From positions 248,001-312,000 of the forward strand of contig NZ_JAUSRE010000002.1 of NCBI RefSeq assembly GCF_030811655.1: a stretch of DNA of 64,000 nucleotides. Direction: 5' to 3'. Of this stretch, positions 24,487 through 33,051 are shown in pieces (the stretch's first letter is position 1; every line of letters starts with the position of its first letter). The translations under genes and the position numbers were made by a program. The notes beneath the pieces were generated by a model that saw nothing but the letters and a program-made list of their open reading frames with translations, did not search any database and was not told the DNA's origin. This stretch comes from Pseudarthrobacter enclensis (GTDB lineage Bacteria; Actinomycetota; Actinomycetes; Actinomycetales; Micrococcaceae).

Positions 24487-25305
24487 ATGGTTCAGGGCGA
24501 TGCCGACTTCCGGGCCGAAGGCATCCTGCTTGCCGGGGCAGGACGGGCCATCCTGCTGCAGCTCGCCCAACCCGCAATCGGCCGCGGGGTGGCTGCCCAC
24601 AGTACCTTCACCCAGCGCCCTGTAGACCGGCTCAAGGGCACACTCACCTACGTCTACGGCATCGTCTATGGAACCGAGGAGCAGGTCAGGGAAGTCCGCC
24701 GCAGGGTCAACCAGGCACATATGCCGGTACGCCGTCCCGCAGACGAGTCCTCTGCCGGCTACAGCGCCTACGACCCCGCACTGCAGCTCTGGGTGGCGGC
24801 CACTCTTTATGACACCGCGCAGACCATCGTCGAGAAGATCCGCGGCCCGCTGGACGACGACGCAGCCGACGCAATGTACCGCGACTACGCGCGGATCGGC
24901 ACCGCTTTGCAGCTGCCACCGGAGATGTGGCCGGAGGACCGCGCGGCCTTCCGCCGCTACTGGGAGGAGCAGCTTTCAACCCTCCGCGCGGAAGAAGAAG
25001 GCGTGCGCGTGGGACGCGGCCTGCTGTTTCCCACGCACACCGCACTCTGGTACCGCGCCATCATGCCCTCTGCCAGGTTCCTCACCGCAGGGCTCCTGCC
25101 GGGGCAGTTGCGGCAGGACTTCGGCCTTGCGTGGAGCGACCGCCACCAGCGCAGGTTCGACCGCACGTGGCGCGTCCTTGCCGTTGCCTATCCGGTTCTC
25201 CCGCTGCGCATCAGGCACTGGTTCAAGGACTACTGCCTGGCCGAACTTGAAAAGGACCTGCGAAAGAGCCCGCAGAACATGCAGCAGCAGGGGACCACTG
25301 CCTAG
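24487..25305 (+). CDS. DUF2236 family oxygenase-like protein
   Basis: A 272-residue all-helical protein of the DUF2236 family (related to latex clearing protein and fungal MpaB oxygenases, haem-dependent where studied). Matching parts: LLAGAGRAILLQLAQPAIGRG split over the first 40 residues, HSTFTQRPVDRLKGTLTYVY, FPTHTALWYRAIMP and LTAGLLPGQLRQDFGL. Conserved His residues that could bind haem are present, but the substrate is unknown. ATG 24487 lies six bases after TACCCT (24475-24480) with no ribosome binding site, so it is probably leaderless. Confidence 0.82.
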   Translation: MVQGDADFRAEGILLAGAGRAILLQLAQPAIGRGVAAHSTFTQRPVDRLKGTLTYVYGIVYGTEEQVREVRRRVNQAHMPVRRPADESSAGYSAYDPALQLWVAATLYDTAQTIVEKIRGPLDDDAADAMYRDYARIGTALQLPPEMWPEDRAAFRRYWEEQLSTLRAEEEGVRVGRGLLFPTHTALWYRAIMPSARFLTAGLLPGQLRQDFGLAWSDRHQRRFDRTWRVLAVAYPVLPLRIRHWFKDYCLAELEKDLRKSPQNMQQQGTTA

Positions 25306-25341
25306 GCCCGCGGCCCCGTCGCTCTAAGGCGTCCGTAAAGG

Positions 25342-25386
25342 GGTTCTGCCAAGACCGGTTTCAGCAGGGCCCTCGCTAGTGTTCCC
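25342..25386 (+). promoter_or_regulatory. Shared promoter element, copy A
   Basis: GGTTCTGCC (25342-25350), then AAGACCGGTTTCAGCAGG and CCCTCGCTAGTGTTCCC (to 25386). It matches the element at 28639-28699 almost base for base, minus one 15-bp unit. It lies 22 bp before the MFS exporter gene and GCTAGT (25375-25380) may be the -10 box. Confidence 0.7.
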
Positions 25387-25407
25387 ACCACCCTGTTTCA
25401 TGGAGGC

Positions 25408-26643
25408 ATGGCCACCGAAACAACTGTCACCATTACCAGCGCGCCACCAAAACCGGAAGTGCAGCACCCTGCGCATTGGGGAGGGGTCTTCGCGATGTCC
25501 CTGTGCGTGTTCGCCCTGATCGCCTCCGAGTTCATGCCCGTCAGCCTGCTCACGCCCATGGCCGCCGAGTTGCAGGTTTCAGAGGGGATGGTGGGGCAGG
25601 GCATAGCGATTTCCGGGCTGTTCGCTGTGACGACCAGCCTGTCGGTGTCCACCCTTGCCGGCAGTATGAACCGCAAGACGCTCCTGCTGGGACTGACCAC
25701 GCTCATGGCAGTCTCCGGAGCCCTGGTTGCGCTGGCACCGGGATACCTGGTCTTCATGATCGGCCGTGCACTGATCGGCGTGGTCATCGGCGGATTCTGG
25801 TCCATGTCCGCCGCCACCGCAATGCGTCTGGTACCGGCCCACCAGGTGCCGCGCGCCCTGGCCATCTTCAATGGCGGCAACGCCCTGGCCACGGTGGTGG
25901 CTGCACCACTGGGCAGCTACCTGGGCTCCATCATCGGATGGCGCGGTGCGTTCTTCTGCCTGGTGCCGGTGGCGCTGCTGGCCCTTGCTTGGCAGTGGAG
26001 AAGCCTGCCTGCCATGAAAGCGGAACGGCCCACCGGGGCGGCCGGAAACGTCTTCACCATTTTCGCCGCTTTCAGGAGCCCGCCTGTCGCCTGGGGCATG
26101 GCTGCTTGCGGTTCCTTCTTCATGGGACAGTTCGTGCTGTTCACCTACATCCGCCCGTTCCTGGAGACCGTGACAGGCGCGGGCGCGGCCTCGGTGTCCC
26201 TGGTCCTCCTGGTCATCGGGGTGGCCGGATTCGTGGGTACCCTGCTGATCGGCCGCTTCATCGGAAAGGGCCTGTACCGGACGCTGGCAGTCATTCCGGC
26301 GCTCATGGCGGCCATCGCGGCAGGCCTCGTGCCCTCCGGCGACTGGTTCGCCGTCGTCGTGGTCCTTCTGGCGATATGGGGCCTGCTGGGCACGTCCGCG
26401 CCCGTGGGCTGGTGGAGCTGGATCGCGAAGGCCATGCCCCATGACGCCGAGGCCGGTGGCGGCCTGATGGTGGCCGTGGTCCAGACCTCAATCGCTGTCG
26501 GGTCAACAGTGGGCGGCGTGCTGTACGACTCCGCCGGCTACCGCGGGACCTTCCTCGCCGGCGCCGGCATCCTTGGCGTCGCTGCGGTCCTGGCGTTCCA
26601 GACCGCCCGGGCCACGCTTGCCCGGACGGGACAAACCCAATGA
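25408..26643 (+). CDS. MFS efflux transporter (NepI/AraJ-like)
   Basis: A 411-residue, 12-helix drug:H+ antiporter-1 type exporter: LIASEFMPVSLLTPMAAEL in helix 1, VGQGIAISGLFAV, RALIGVVIGGFWSMSAA in helix 4 with the antiporter-like motif, and NGGNALATVVAAPLG. Relatives export purine nucleosides, sugars or drugs. The GGAGG site is only one base from ATG 25408, so translation initiation may be weak or leaderless. It shares an operon with the cupin gene 45 nt downstream and a promoter element with the dehydrogenase gene at 28757. Confidence 0.87.
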   Translation: MATETTVTITSAPPKPEVQHPAHWGGVFAMSLCVFALIASEFMPVSLLTPMAAELQVSEGMVGQGIAISGLFAVTTSLSVSTLAGSMNRKTLLLGLTTLMAVSGALVALAPGYLVFMIGRALIGVVIGGFWSMSAATAMRLVPAHQVPRALAIFNGGNALATVVAAPLGSYLGSIIGWRGAFFCLVPVALLALAWQWRSLPAMKAERPTGAAGNVFTIFAAFRSPPVAWGMAACGSFFMGQFVLFTYIRPFLETVTGAGAASVSLVLLVIGVAGFVGTLLIGRFIGKGLYRTLAVIPALMAAIAAGLVPSGDWFAVVVVLLAIWGLLGTSAPVGWWSWIAKAMPHDAEAGGGLMVAVVQTSIAVGSTVGGVLYDSAGYRGTFLAGAGILGVAAVLAFQTARATLARTGQTQ

Positions 26644-26688
26644 CCATCCGGCCCATTAGACCCTGAACCCACCCAACAGGAGGAGAGC

Positions 26689-27084
26689 ATGAAATACATC
26701 GAAAGCGGCGGCCAAACGGGCGCCGGGCCCAAGGAATGGTTCACCGGGACAGTGCAGATCGATGGGATCCGGAACCCTGACGGGCAGTCGGCCATCGGCT
26801 GCGCGCATGTCCGGTTCGCTCCCGGCGCCCGCACCGCCTGGCACCACCACCCCAAGGGCCAGACCCTCTACGTGACCGATGGGATCGGCCTGGTGGCCCG
26901 CCGCGGCGGCGAAGTCCAGGAGATCCGCCCGGGCGACGTGGTGTACATCGAACCCGGGGAAGAGCACTGGCACGGTGCCACGGCGGACCGCTTCATGGCG
27001 CACGTGGCCATGCAGGAAGCGGACAGTAACGGCCAGGTGGTCACCTGGCTCGACCATGTCACCGACGAGGAATACGGGGCCTGA
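26689..27084 (+). CDS. Cupin-domain protein
   Basis: A 131-residue single-domain cupin. Motif 1 is visible as GARTAWHHHPKGQTLYV with the metal histidines, motif 2 as GDVVYIEPGEEHWHGAT. Proteins of this exact type (carboxymuconolactone-decarboxylase-associated cupins) are often found beside short-chain or zinc-type dehydrogenases and probably act on small aldehydes or lactones, but the reaction is unknown. ATG 26689 follows AGGAGGAGA. Second gene of the exporter operon; ends at a strong terminator. Confidence 0.88.
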   Translation: MKYIESGGQTGAGPKEWFTGTVQIDGIRNPDGQSAIGCAHVRFAPGARTAWHHHPKGQTLYVTDGIGLVARRGGEVQEIRPGDVVYIEPGEEHWHGATADRFMAHVAMQEADSNGQVVTWLDHVTDEEYGA

Positions 27085-27099
27085 AAAGCCCTTGGGCAA

Positions 27100-27149
27100 A
27101 AAGGTGGGCGGACGACGGCGGGACCTCCGGCCGTCGTCCGCCCACCTTT
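27100..27149. terminator. Bidirectional terminator, GGACGACGGC core
   Basis: Perfect stem of 20 bp: AAAGGTGGGCGGACGACGGC (27100-27119) and its complement (27130-27149). It separates the convergent cupin and universal stress genes and has A and T runs suitable for both directions. Confidence 0.9.
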
Positions 27150-27162
27150 GAAGGGGGGAGGG

Positions 27163-27585
27163 TCAGTCCTCGTAGGTGTTCGCGATGTAGACGTCGCACG
27201 GGGCGTTGTGCGCCACGCTGTTGGCCACGCTGCCCAGCAGCCGGCCGATGCCGCGCATCCTCCGGTTGCCCACAACGATCAGCCGGGCGTTCAGGCGGAT
27301 GGCTTCCTTGATCAGGGAGTCTGCCGGCTTGCCGCGGGCGGCGAAGTGGGTGACTTCCACCCCGGGCCTGGAGTTGGCCAGATCCTTGGCCACGATCTCC
27401 GAGCTGTCAGCGTTCGAGATCCTCACCTTGTCCGAGCCCACACCGTAAGTTTCGGAGTTTTCGCTCTCAAACGCGGTGACCACATGGAGTGACGCGCCCA
27501 GGGATTCCGCCAGGCCCAGCGCCACCTCCGCAGCTTTCCGTGCCGACGGGCTGGCATCCACGCCTACAACAACTACTCCACTCAT
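27163..27585 (-). CDS. Universal stress protein (UspA family)
   Basis: A 140-residue single Usp domain: VVVVGVDASPSARKAAEVAL at the N terminus and the ATP-binding pattern VVGNRRMRGIGRLLGSVANSVAHNAPCDV at the C terminus (G-x2-G-x9-G-S type), so it probably binds ATP. The role is general stress survival. ATG 27585 follows AAGGAGCG; the longer in-frame form lacks a site. It is a single gene next to a bidirectional terminator. Confidence 0.92.
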   Translation of the reverse strand: MSGVVVVGVDASPSARKAAEVALGLAESLGASLHVVTAFESENSETYGVGSDKVRISNADSSEIVAKDLANSRPGVEVTHFAARGKPADSLIKEAIRLNARLIVVGNRRMRGIGRLLGSVANSVAHNAPCDVYIANTYED

Positions 27586-27707
27586 CTTTTCGCTCCTTCG
27601 CAATAGTCCTGGCATCAACGTCCATCTGCCAGTCTAGGGACTACCCGCCCGGAGCCCCGGTATCACAGCCGTGTGGAGCCGGCATGGGCAGGCCCAGGTG
27701 CGCAGCC

Positions 27708-28601
27708 TTACGCGCGGACCTGTCCCTGCGCCGACTCCGCGATGTTTTCAGTGGCCGCCCAGGAAGCCAGGAGCTTGAGGGCTTCGGCGGAGGGGCTGCC
27801 CGGGGTTGCGGGATAAACGGTAAGGGTATGGCCGGGGTCCTCTTCCAGCCCCAGAACCTGGTAGTTCAGCTCGAGCAGCCCCACCACGGGGTGGCGGAAA
27901 ACCTTGGTCCCCGCGTAGTGGCGGCGGACGTTGTGCGCGGCCCAGAGCGTGCGGAATTCGTCGCTGCGCATCGACAGCTCTCCGATGAGTTCGGCGATGC
28001 CCTTGTCATGGGGGTTGCGCCCGGCTTCGCGGCGGAGGATGGCCACATTGGTGTTGGCGGCCCGGTCCCAGTCCGTATAAAAATTGTGGGCACGCGGGTC
28101 CAGGAAGATGAACCGGGAGTGGTTGGCCGGCCGGGACGGGCTGCGGTACATGTCCGAATACAGGGCGTAGCCCAAGGTGTTGGCGGCAACGATGTCCAGC
28201 CGGTTGTTGCCGATGAAGGCCGGCGCCTCCGTGATGGCATCCAGGAGGTACTGCAGTTCCGGCCGGACCTTGGAGGCCGCCGAAGCACCGGCACCAGCCG
28301 CACGCTTGCGTCCCGAGGTGTTGGCCGCCCGGGCCAGGTCGTAGAGGTGGTCATGCTCGGCGCGGTCCAGTTCCAGGGCGCCGGCGATGGCATCCAGGAC
28401 GCTGTCCGAAACGCCGCTCAGGTTTCCCCGTTCCAGCCGCGTGTAGTAGTCCACGCTGACGCCTGCCAGGCGGGCCACTTCATCGCGCCGCAGCCCCGGC
28501 ACCCGGCGGCGGCCGCCGTAGGGTTCGATGCCTGCCTGCTCCGGGGTGATGCGCGCACGGCGGGAGGACAGGAACTGCCGGACCTCGGCTCGGTTATCCA
28601 T
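27708..28601 (-). CDS. XRE-family regulator with MmyB-like ligand domain
   Basis: A 297-residue regulator of the same type as the one at 21614-22450: helix-turn-helix in residues about 10-80 (RVPGLRRDEVARLAGVSVD, YYTRLERGNLSGVSDSVL) and MmyB-like domain (about 110-280: NRLDIVAANTLGYALYSDMY, HPVVGLLELNYQVLGLEE). ATG 28601 lies seven bases after TAACGT with no ribosome binding site. It is divergent from a dehydrogenase gene, and the repeated element between them (28639-28699) is the likely binding site; the same element precedes the exporter-cupin operon. Confidence 0.87.
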   Translation of the reverse strand: MDNRAEVRQFLSSRRARITPEQAGIEPYGGRRRVPGLRRDEVARLAGVSVDYYTRLERGNLSGVSDSVLDAIAGALELDRAEHDHLYDLARAANTSGRKRAAGAGASAASKVRPELQYLLDAITEAPAFIGNNRLDIVAANTLGYALYSDMYRSPSRPANHSRFIFLDPRAHNFYTDWDRAANTNVAILRREAGRNPHDKGIAELIGELSMRSDEFRTLWAAHNVRRHYAGTKVFRHPVVGLLELNYQVLGLEEDPGHTLTVYPATPGSPSAEALKLLASWAATENIAESAQGQVRA

Positions 28602-28638
28602 AGGGAACACGTTACGTCGGTGCGAAGAACGCAAAGGA

Positions 28639-28699
28639 GGTTCTGCCAGAACCAGTTTCAGCAGAACCAGTTTCAGCAGAACCCTCGCTAACGGTTCCC
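28639..28699 (+). promoter_or_regulatory. Shared promoter element, copy B, with tandem units
   Basis: Perfect palindrome GGTTCTG-C-CAGAACC (28639-28653) overlapping two direct repeats of AGAACCAGTTTCAGC (28648-28662, 28663-28677) and a third AGAACC (28678-28683), then CTCGCTAACGGTTCCC. Copy A at 25342 has one unit only. Located in the divergent region between the MmyB-type regulator and the dehydrogenase gene. Confidence 0.75.
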
Positions 28700-28756
28700 G
28701 GGCCGGGTTTGATGGGATAGTCCGCTTTCAGCCTTTCACCCTTTGGAGGACCCAGC

Positions 28757-29773
28757 ATGCGCGCAACCATCATGCATGCCCCCGGCGACGTCCGCGTCGA
28801 GGACCGTGGCAAGCCCGCCATCCAACAGCCCACGGATGCCGTCATCAAGGTTGTTGCCGCCTGCGTGTGCGGGTCGGACCTGTGGCCCTACCGTGGCGCC
28901 GACACCCTGCACGAGCCCAGGCCCATGGGCCACGAGTACGTGGGGATCGTCGAAGACGTGGGCGCTGACGTGAAGAACGTGCAGCCGGGCCAATTCGTTG
29001 TGGGGTCCTTCTTTGCCTCGGACAACACCTGTGAGATCTGCCGCTCCGGCTACCAGACCGGCTGCGTGCACAGGCAGGGCGTCGGCGGCGCCCAGGCCGA
29101 ATACCTGCGCGTCCCGCTGGCGGACGGCACCTTGGTGGCCACCCCGGGCACGCCTGACGACGATAAGATCCCATCGCTGCTTACGGCATCCGATGTCCTG
29201 GGCACCGGATGGTTCGCCGCCAAGGCGGCCGAGGTGGGCCCCGGCAAGACGGTGGCGGTGGTGGGCGACGGCGCCGTGGGCCTTTTGGGGGTCCTGGCGG
29301 CAAAGCAGATGGGTGCCGAACGGATCATCGCCATGTCCCGGCATGCCGACCGGCAGGCCCTGGCCCGCGAGTTCGGCGCCACCGACATCGTGGAGGAGCG
29401 CGGCGATGCGGGCGTACAGAAAATCAGGGAGCTCACCGACGGGCTGGGGGCGCACTCTGTCATCGAAGCCGTGGGAACGCAGGAATCGATGATGCAGGCC
29501 ATCCAGGCCACCCGTGCCGGCGGCCACGTCGGTTTCGTGGGCGTATCCCATGACGTGGCGCTGCCTGGCCGCGAGCTGTTCTCCTCGCTCGTGCACCTTC
29601 ACGGCGGCCCCGCTCCGGTCCGGCAGTACCTGCCCGAGCTGATCGACCTCATCCTGGCCGGTGACATCGAACCCGGAAAAGTCTTCGACCTCGAACTCCC
29701 GCTGGACCAGGCAGCCGAGGCGTACAGGGCCATGGATGAACGCCGGGCCGTCAAGGTCCTGCTCCGGCCATAG
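28757..29773 (+). CDS. Zinc-type alcohol dehydrogenase family oxidoreductase
   Basis: A 338-residue medium-chain dehydrogenase/reductase. Catalytic zinc ligands are in CVCGSDLWPYRG and GHEYVGIVE; the nucleotide-binding loop is VAVVGDGAVGLLGVLAAKQ. The structural-zinc lobe has only NTCEICRSGYQTGC, one cysteine short of the usual four. Substrate unknown; these enzymes in MmyB regulons usually reduce aldehydes or quinones. ATG 28757 follows TTTGGAGGA. It lies downstream of the repeated operator element. Confidence 0.9.
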   Translation: MRATIMHAPGDVRVEDRGKPAIQQPTDAVIKVVAACVCGSDLWPYRGADTLHEPRPMGHEYVGIVEDVGADVKNVQPGQFVVGSFFASDNTCEICRSGYQTGCVHRQGVGGAQAEYLRVPLADGTLVATPGTPDDDKIPSLLTASDVLGTGWFAAKAAEVGPGKTVAVVGDGAVGLLGVLAAKQMGAERIIAMSRHADRQALAREFGATDIVEERGDAGVQKIRELTDGLGAHSVIEAVGTQESMMQAIQATRAGGHVGFVGVSHDVALPGRELFSSLVHLHGGPAPVRQYLPELIDLILAGDIEPGKVFDLELPLDQAAEAYRAMDERRAVKVLLRP

Positions 29774-29934
29774 CCGCTTTCTGCCGCCATGCGCCTTGTG
29801 GCAACTGGGCCTGCTGAGGGTAGGACTCGCAAGACCAGGCACAACAGGGCCACCTTGGAACAAGCATTTCCCGGATCTGTTCCGAACAACCCCGGTAGCA
29901 TTAAGAAGTCCCCCCAACAGATCACAGGAGAACC

Positions 29935-30975
29935 ATGACTACCGTCAAGGCTTATGCATCCCCGTCCGCCACGGAGGACCTGGTGGCTACCACCATCGAG
30001 CGCCGCGAAGTGGGTCCCCACGACGTCATGATCGACATCAAGTTCGCCGGCATCTGCCACTCGGACATCCACACCGTCCGCGGTGACTGGGGCCCGCAGC
30101 AGTACCCGCTGGTGCCCGGCCACGAGATCGCCGGCATCGTCACCGAGGTCGGCGCAGAAGTAAGCAAGCACAAAGTCGGCGACCGCGTCGGTGTTGGCTG
30201 CATGGTCAATTCCTGCAAGGAATGCGCAAACTGCCAGAAGGGCGAGGAACAATACTGCCTCAAGGGCAACATTGGCACCTACGGCGCCGTCGACCGCGAC
30301 GGCACCATCACGCAGGGCGGCTACTCCACCCACGTGGTGGTCACCGAGGACTTCGTCGTGACCATCCCCGAGGGCATCGAACTCGACGTCGCCGCACCGC
30401 TGCTGTGCGCCGGCATCACCACCTACTCACCCCTGCGCCACTGGGGTGCCGGCCCCGGCAAGAACGTTGCCGTCGTCGGCCTCGGCGGACTGGGCCACAT
30501 GGCCGTCAAGCTGGCCCACGCCATGGGCGCTGAGGTGACCGTGCTGTCCCAGTCGCTGAAAAAGCAGGAAGACGGCCTGAAGCTGGGCGCCGACCACTAC
30601 TACGCGACCAGTGACGAGAACACCTTCTCCGAGCTCGCCGGCTCCTTCGACCTGATCATCAACACGGTCAGCGCCTCGATTGACATCAGCTCCTACCTGG
30701 GCCTGCTCAAGCTCGACGGCGCCCTGGTAAACGTCGGCGCACCCGCGGAGCCCCTTCCGGTCAACGCCTTCGCGTTGATTGGCGGACGCCGTTCCTTCGC
30801 CGGTTCCATGATCGGCGGCATCCGCGAAACCCAGGAGATGCTCAACTTCTGCGCCGAGCACCACCTGGGCGCCGAAATCGAGGTCATCCCGGCCGAGAAG
30901 ATCAACGAAGCCTACGAACGTGTCCTTGCCTCGGACGTCCGGTACCGGTTCGTGATCGACACCGCCACCCTCTAA
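29935..30975 (+). CDS. NAD(P)-dependent alcohol dehydrogenase (YahK/cinnamyl-type)
   Basis: A 346-residue zinc alcohol dehydrogenase of the AdhC/YahK group that reduces a range of aldehydes with NADPH. Visible: [15 protein letters not shown] and GHEIAGIV for the catalytic zinc, [20 protein letters not shown] for the structural zinc, [13 protein letters not shown] for the cofactor. ATG 29935 follows CAGGAGA. It lies 161 nt behind the previous dehydrogenase gene on the same strand, with room for its own promoter, and ends at a strong terminator. Confidence 0.93.
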   Translation: MTTVKAYASPSATEDLVATTIERREVGPHDVMIDIKFAGICHSDIHTVRGDWGPQQYPLVPGHEIAGIVTEVGAEVSKHKVGDRVGVGCMVNSCKECANCQKGEEQYCLKGNIGTYGAVDRDGTITQGGYSTHVVVTEDFVVTIPEGIELDVAAPLLCAGITTYSPLRHWGAGPGKNVAVVGLGGLGHMAVKLAHAMGAEVTVLSQSLKKQEDGLKLGADHYYATSDENTFSELAGSFDLIINTVSASIDISSYLGLLKLDGALVNVGAPAEPLPVNAFALIGGRRSFAGSMIGGIRETQEMLNFCAEHHLGAEIEVIPAEKINEAYERVLASDVRYRFVIDTATL

Positions 30976-31000
30976 AGCACCACCCGCGCTTCCAACTCAC

Positions 31001-31038
31001 ACGGCGGGCCGGCCCCCCACAAGGGGTCGGCCCGCCGT
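31001..31038. terminator. Bidirectional terminator, ACGGCGGG core
   Basis: Sixteen-bp stem with one G-U pair: ACGGCGGGCCGGCCCC (31001-31016) and 31023-31038, followed by CGCGCTTTAA. Lies between convergent dehydrogenase and nitronate monooxygenase genes. Confidence 0.85.
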
Positions 31039-31087
31039 CGCGCTTTAAGGAACCGGCGACGGCGGGACAAGCTATTTAGGCCAGGCC

Positions 31088-32125
31088 TTAGGGCGCGAGG
31101 CTTTTCAGGATTGAAACCGCGGAGCCCTCCATGGTTTGCCTGTAGTTGATGCCGGCCCACAGGTTCAGCCACTCAGGCTCTCCTGCGGCCGCGGCCGCGG
31201 CACGCAGGGGAGTGGTGAGGTGGTGGATTTCCGGGTAGCCGTAAGGGGCGTCGCCATCATGTCTGCGCATGAATTCGTTGTGCAGGCCGCGGGCATTGCG
31301 GCCGGAGAAGACGCGGGTGACGTCCGTGGTGGTGAAGTGGTCCGGCGCCGCCAGGGCAGCCCGGTGCACCGGCTTGGTTCCCGCTTCGGCGGCGCGCAGG
31401 AATGCCGTCCCGGCCTGGACCGCCACGGCGCCGACGGCCAGCGCAGTCCGGGTGTGGTCAGCAGTTGCGATGCCCCCAGCCCCGATGAGGGGGACCTCCA
31501 GGTCGGAAAGCTCGCCGAGGATCCCGTGGAGGGGCACCAGCGGGGGAGGCCCGTCCGGCTTGAACGTTCCCCGGTGGCCACCGGCTTCGGGGCCCTGCAC
31601 GCACAGGGCATCCGCTCCGGCGGCAAGTGCCCGGAGCGCTTCTTCGCGGTCCGTGACAGTGGCTATCACATATACGCCGCGCTGTTTCAGCGATTCCACC
31701 ACGCCGGATTCGGGAAAGTCGAAGGTGAACGAAACGACCGGGGGTGCCAGGTCCAGCAATGCTTCGAGCTTCCCGTCCCAGTCGTCATCATCATGCTTTG
31801 GCTCTCCCAGTTTGACGCCGAACCGCTCAGCGTCCGGAGCCAGTGATGCGGCATATCGCTGCAGGTCGTCGTGACTGATAACCGGGGGCTGCGGTACGAA
31901 CAGGTTGACGCCGAATGGGTGCTTGGTCTGCGATCTGACAGCCTCGATGTCTGTCCGCATCGCTGCAGCCGTCCGGTATCCGGCCGCAAGGAAACCAAGG
32001 CCTCCGGCGGCGCTGACCGCTACGGCCAGCTGCGGCGTGGAGGGCCCGCCGGCCATGGGTGCCTGGATCACCGGCAGGGCCAGCGACTCGAAACGGAACC
32101 TGGTGGCCTTCTGCTGGGTACCCAT
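31088..32125 (-). CDS. Nitronate monooxygenase family flavoprotein
   Basis: A 345-residue TIM-barrel flavoenzyme of the nitronate monooxygenase (2-nitropropane dioxygenase-like) family, oxidising propionate-3-nitronate type compounds to carbonyls and nitrite. Visible: LPVIQAPMAGGPSTPQLA near the start, GGLGFLAAGY, CVQGPEAGGHRGTF with the FMN-binding GGH, and PLIGAGGIATADHTRTALAVGA with GTAF phosphate loop. ATG 32125 follows GGAGGGC. It is followed at some distance by no co-directional gene, so is probably single. Confidence 0.9.
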   Translation of the reverse strand: MGTQQKATRFRFESLALPVIQAPMAGGPSTPQLAVAVSAAGGLGFLAAGYRTAAAMRTDIEAVRSQTKHPFGVNLFVPQPPVISHDDLQRYAASLAPDAERFGVKLGEPKHDDDDWDGKLEALLDLAPPVVSFTFDFPESGVVESLKQRGVYVIATVTDREEALRALAAGADALCVQGPEAGGHRGTFKPDGPPPLVPLHGILGELSDLEVPLIGAGGIATADHTRTALAVGAVAVQAGTAFLRAAEAGTKPVHRAALAAPDHFTTTDVTRVFSGRNARGLHNEFMRRHDGDAPYGYPEIHHLTTPLRAAAAAAGEPEWLNLWAGINYRQTMEGSAVSILKSLAP

Positions 32126-32209
32126 CTGCCCTCCGCTGTTCGGTACGTACCTGACGAATGCTACGCCGGTCCACGCTCCCGTTCGAGGCGCAGGGGACGG
32201 CCGCCACGG

Positions 32210-32476
32210 TCAGCGTGATCCGGCTTCCACCAGGAGCTTTAGGGTCTCACGGGTCTGTAGGCGTGCCCTTTCCTGCATCCGCACGATGGGTTCGTCCGCT
32301 ACATACGCCGTTGAGGGACAAACAGGGGCCAAGAGCTGTGCGTCCCCGGGGGCGCCGTTGCTGGGCTGCACCAGTGAGGCCACCTGACCCGGAAGGCGCT
32401 GCCACAGGTTCCGTGCGGGATAGACGTCGGTGACGCCGTCGACCGCCAGGATGGCTGCCTGCAAGGTATTGGTCAC
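32210..32476 (-). CDS. Small hypothetical protein, Asp23-neighbourhood type
   Basis: An 88-residue protein: VTNTLQAAILAVDGVTDVYPARNLWQ... then a Ser/Pro-rich middle and helical RMQERARLQTRETLKLLVE. The N-terminal pattern (AVxGVxxVYPAxxLWQ) resembles small proteins found beside Asp23/Gls24 envelope-stress genes in actinobacteria, but no Asp23 gene is here. GTG 32476 follows GGAGGAACT, a clear ribosome binding site. Function unknown. Confidence 0.6.
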   Translation of the reverse strand: MTNTLQAAILAVDGVTDVYPARNLWQRLPGQVASLVQPSNGAPGDAQLLAPVCPSTAYVADEPIVRMQERARLQTRETLKLLVEAGSR

Positions 32477-32563
32477 AGTTCCTCCAGGTAAAGACGCAGG
32501 CAGGAAGGGAAACGTCACGCAGTAACTTCTATGATCGTCGTCACTTTTCTTTCGGGGCAGCAA

Positions 32564-32612
32564 AAAGGACGCGGACGACGCCGGGTGGATCCCGCCGTCG
32601 TCCGCGTCCTTT
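32564..32612. terminator. Hairpin terminator, GGACGACG core
   Basis: Seventeen-bp perfect stem AAAGGACGCGGACGACG (32564-32580) and its complement (32596-32612). It lies after the 64-residue gene (minus strand) and before the 88-residue gene. Confidence 0.85.
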
Positions 32613-32624
32613 GGCGGGGGCTGC

Positions 32625-32819
32625 TTACAGCGCCAGTGCGGGCTCGTCGCCGCGCACGCTCAGCGTGAAGGTGTTCGGCCCGCTGCAGTGGACTGCAATG
32701 CGGGAAGTGGTGGTGTTGTGGCGCGAGGAGAGGTCGGAGACCGCGGAATCGAGGGTCTCGTGGAGGGAAGCGCGGTCCCAGATCTTCAGCGTCACGGATT
32801 CGGCAGTGTTAAACGTCAT
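32625..32819 (-). CDS. Small hypothetical protein (64 residues)
   Basis: MTFNTAESVTLKIWDRASL... to ...HCSGPNTFTLSVRGDEPALAL: a 64-residue mixed alpha/beta protein with no signal or membrane segment. AGGAAAG lies about ten bases before ATG 32819 and a strong terminator follows the stop, so it appears to be a real single gene. I do not recognise the family. Confidence 0.6.
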   Translation of the reverse strand: MTFNTAESVTLKIWDRASLHETLDSAVSDLSSRHNTTTSRIAVHCSGPNTFTLSVRGDEPALAL

Positions 32820-33051
32820 TGTTCAGTACTTTCCTGTATCAAGCCGGCTTTACGTCCGGCGGTGGCCTGTCCGCTCCGGGGGTCGGTGGCCTGCGCTCAC
32901 CGGTGGGCCTCGTTGCGTCACCAGGATGTCAAGGGCGGGTGTTGCCCTGCGTATCCATAGTGCCCGTGGCGGATAAGCCCGCTCAACCAAATACGGCATT
33001 TATTGCGAGTGAATCTCATCACGTGTGACCGGGGCCACGCACTCCGGGGCG

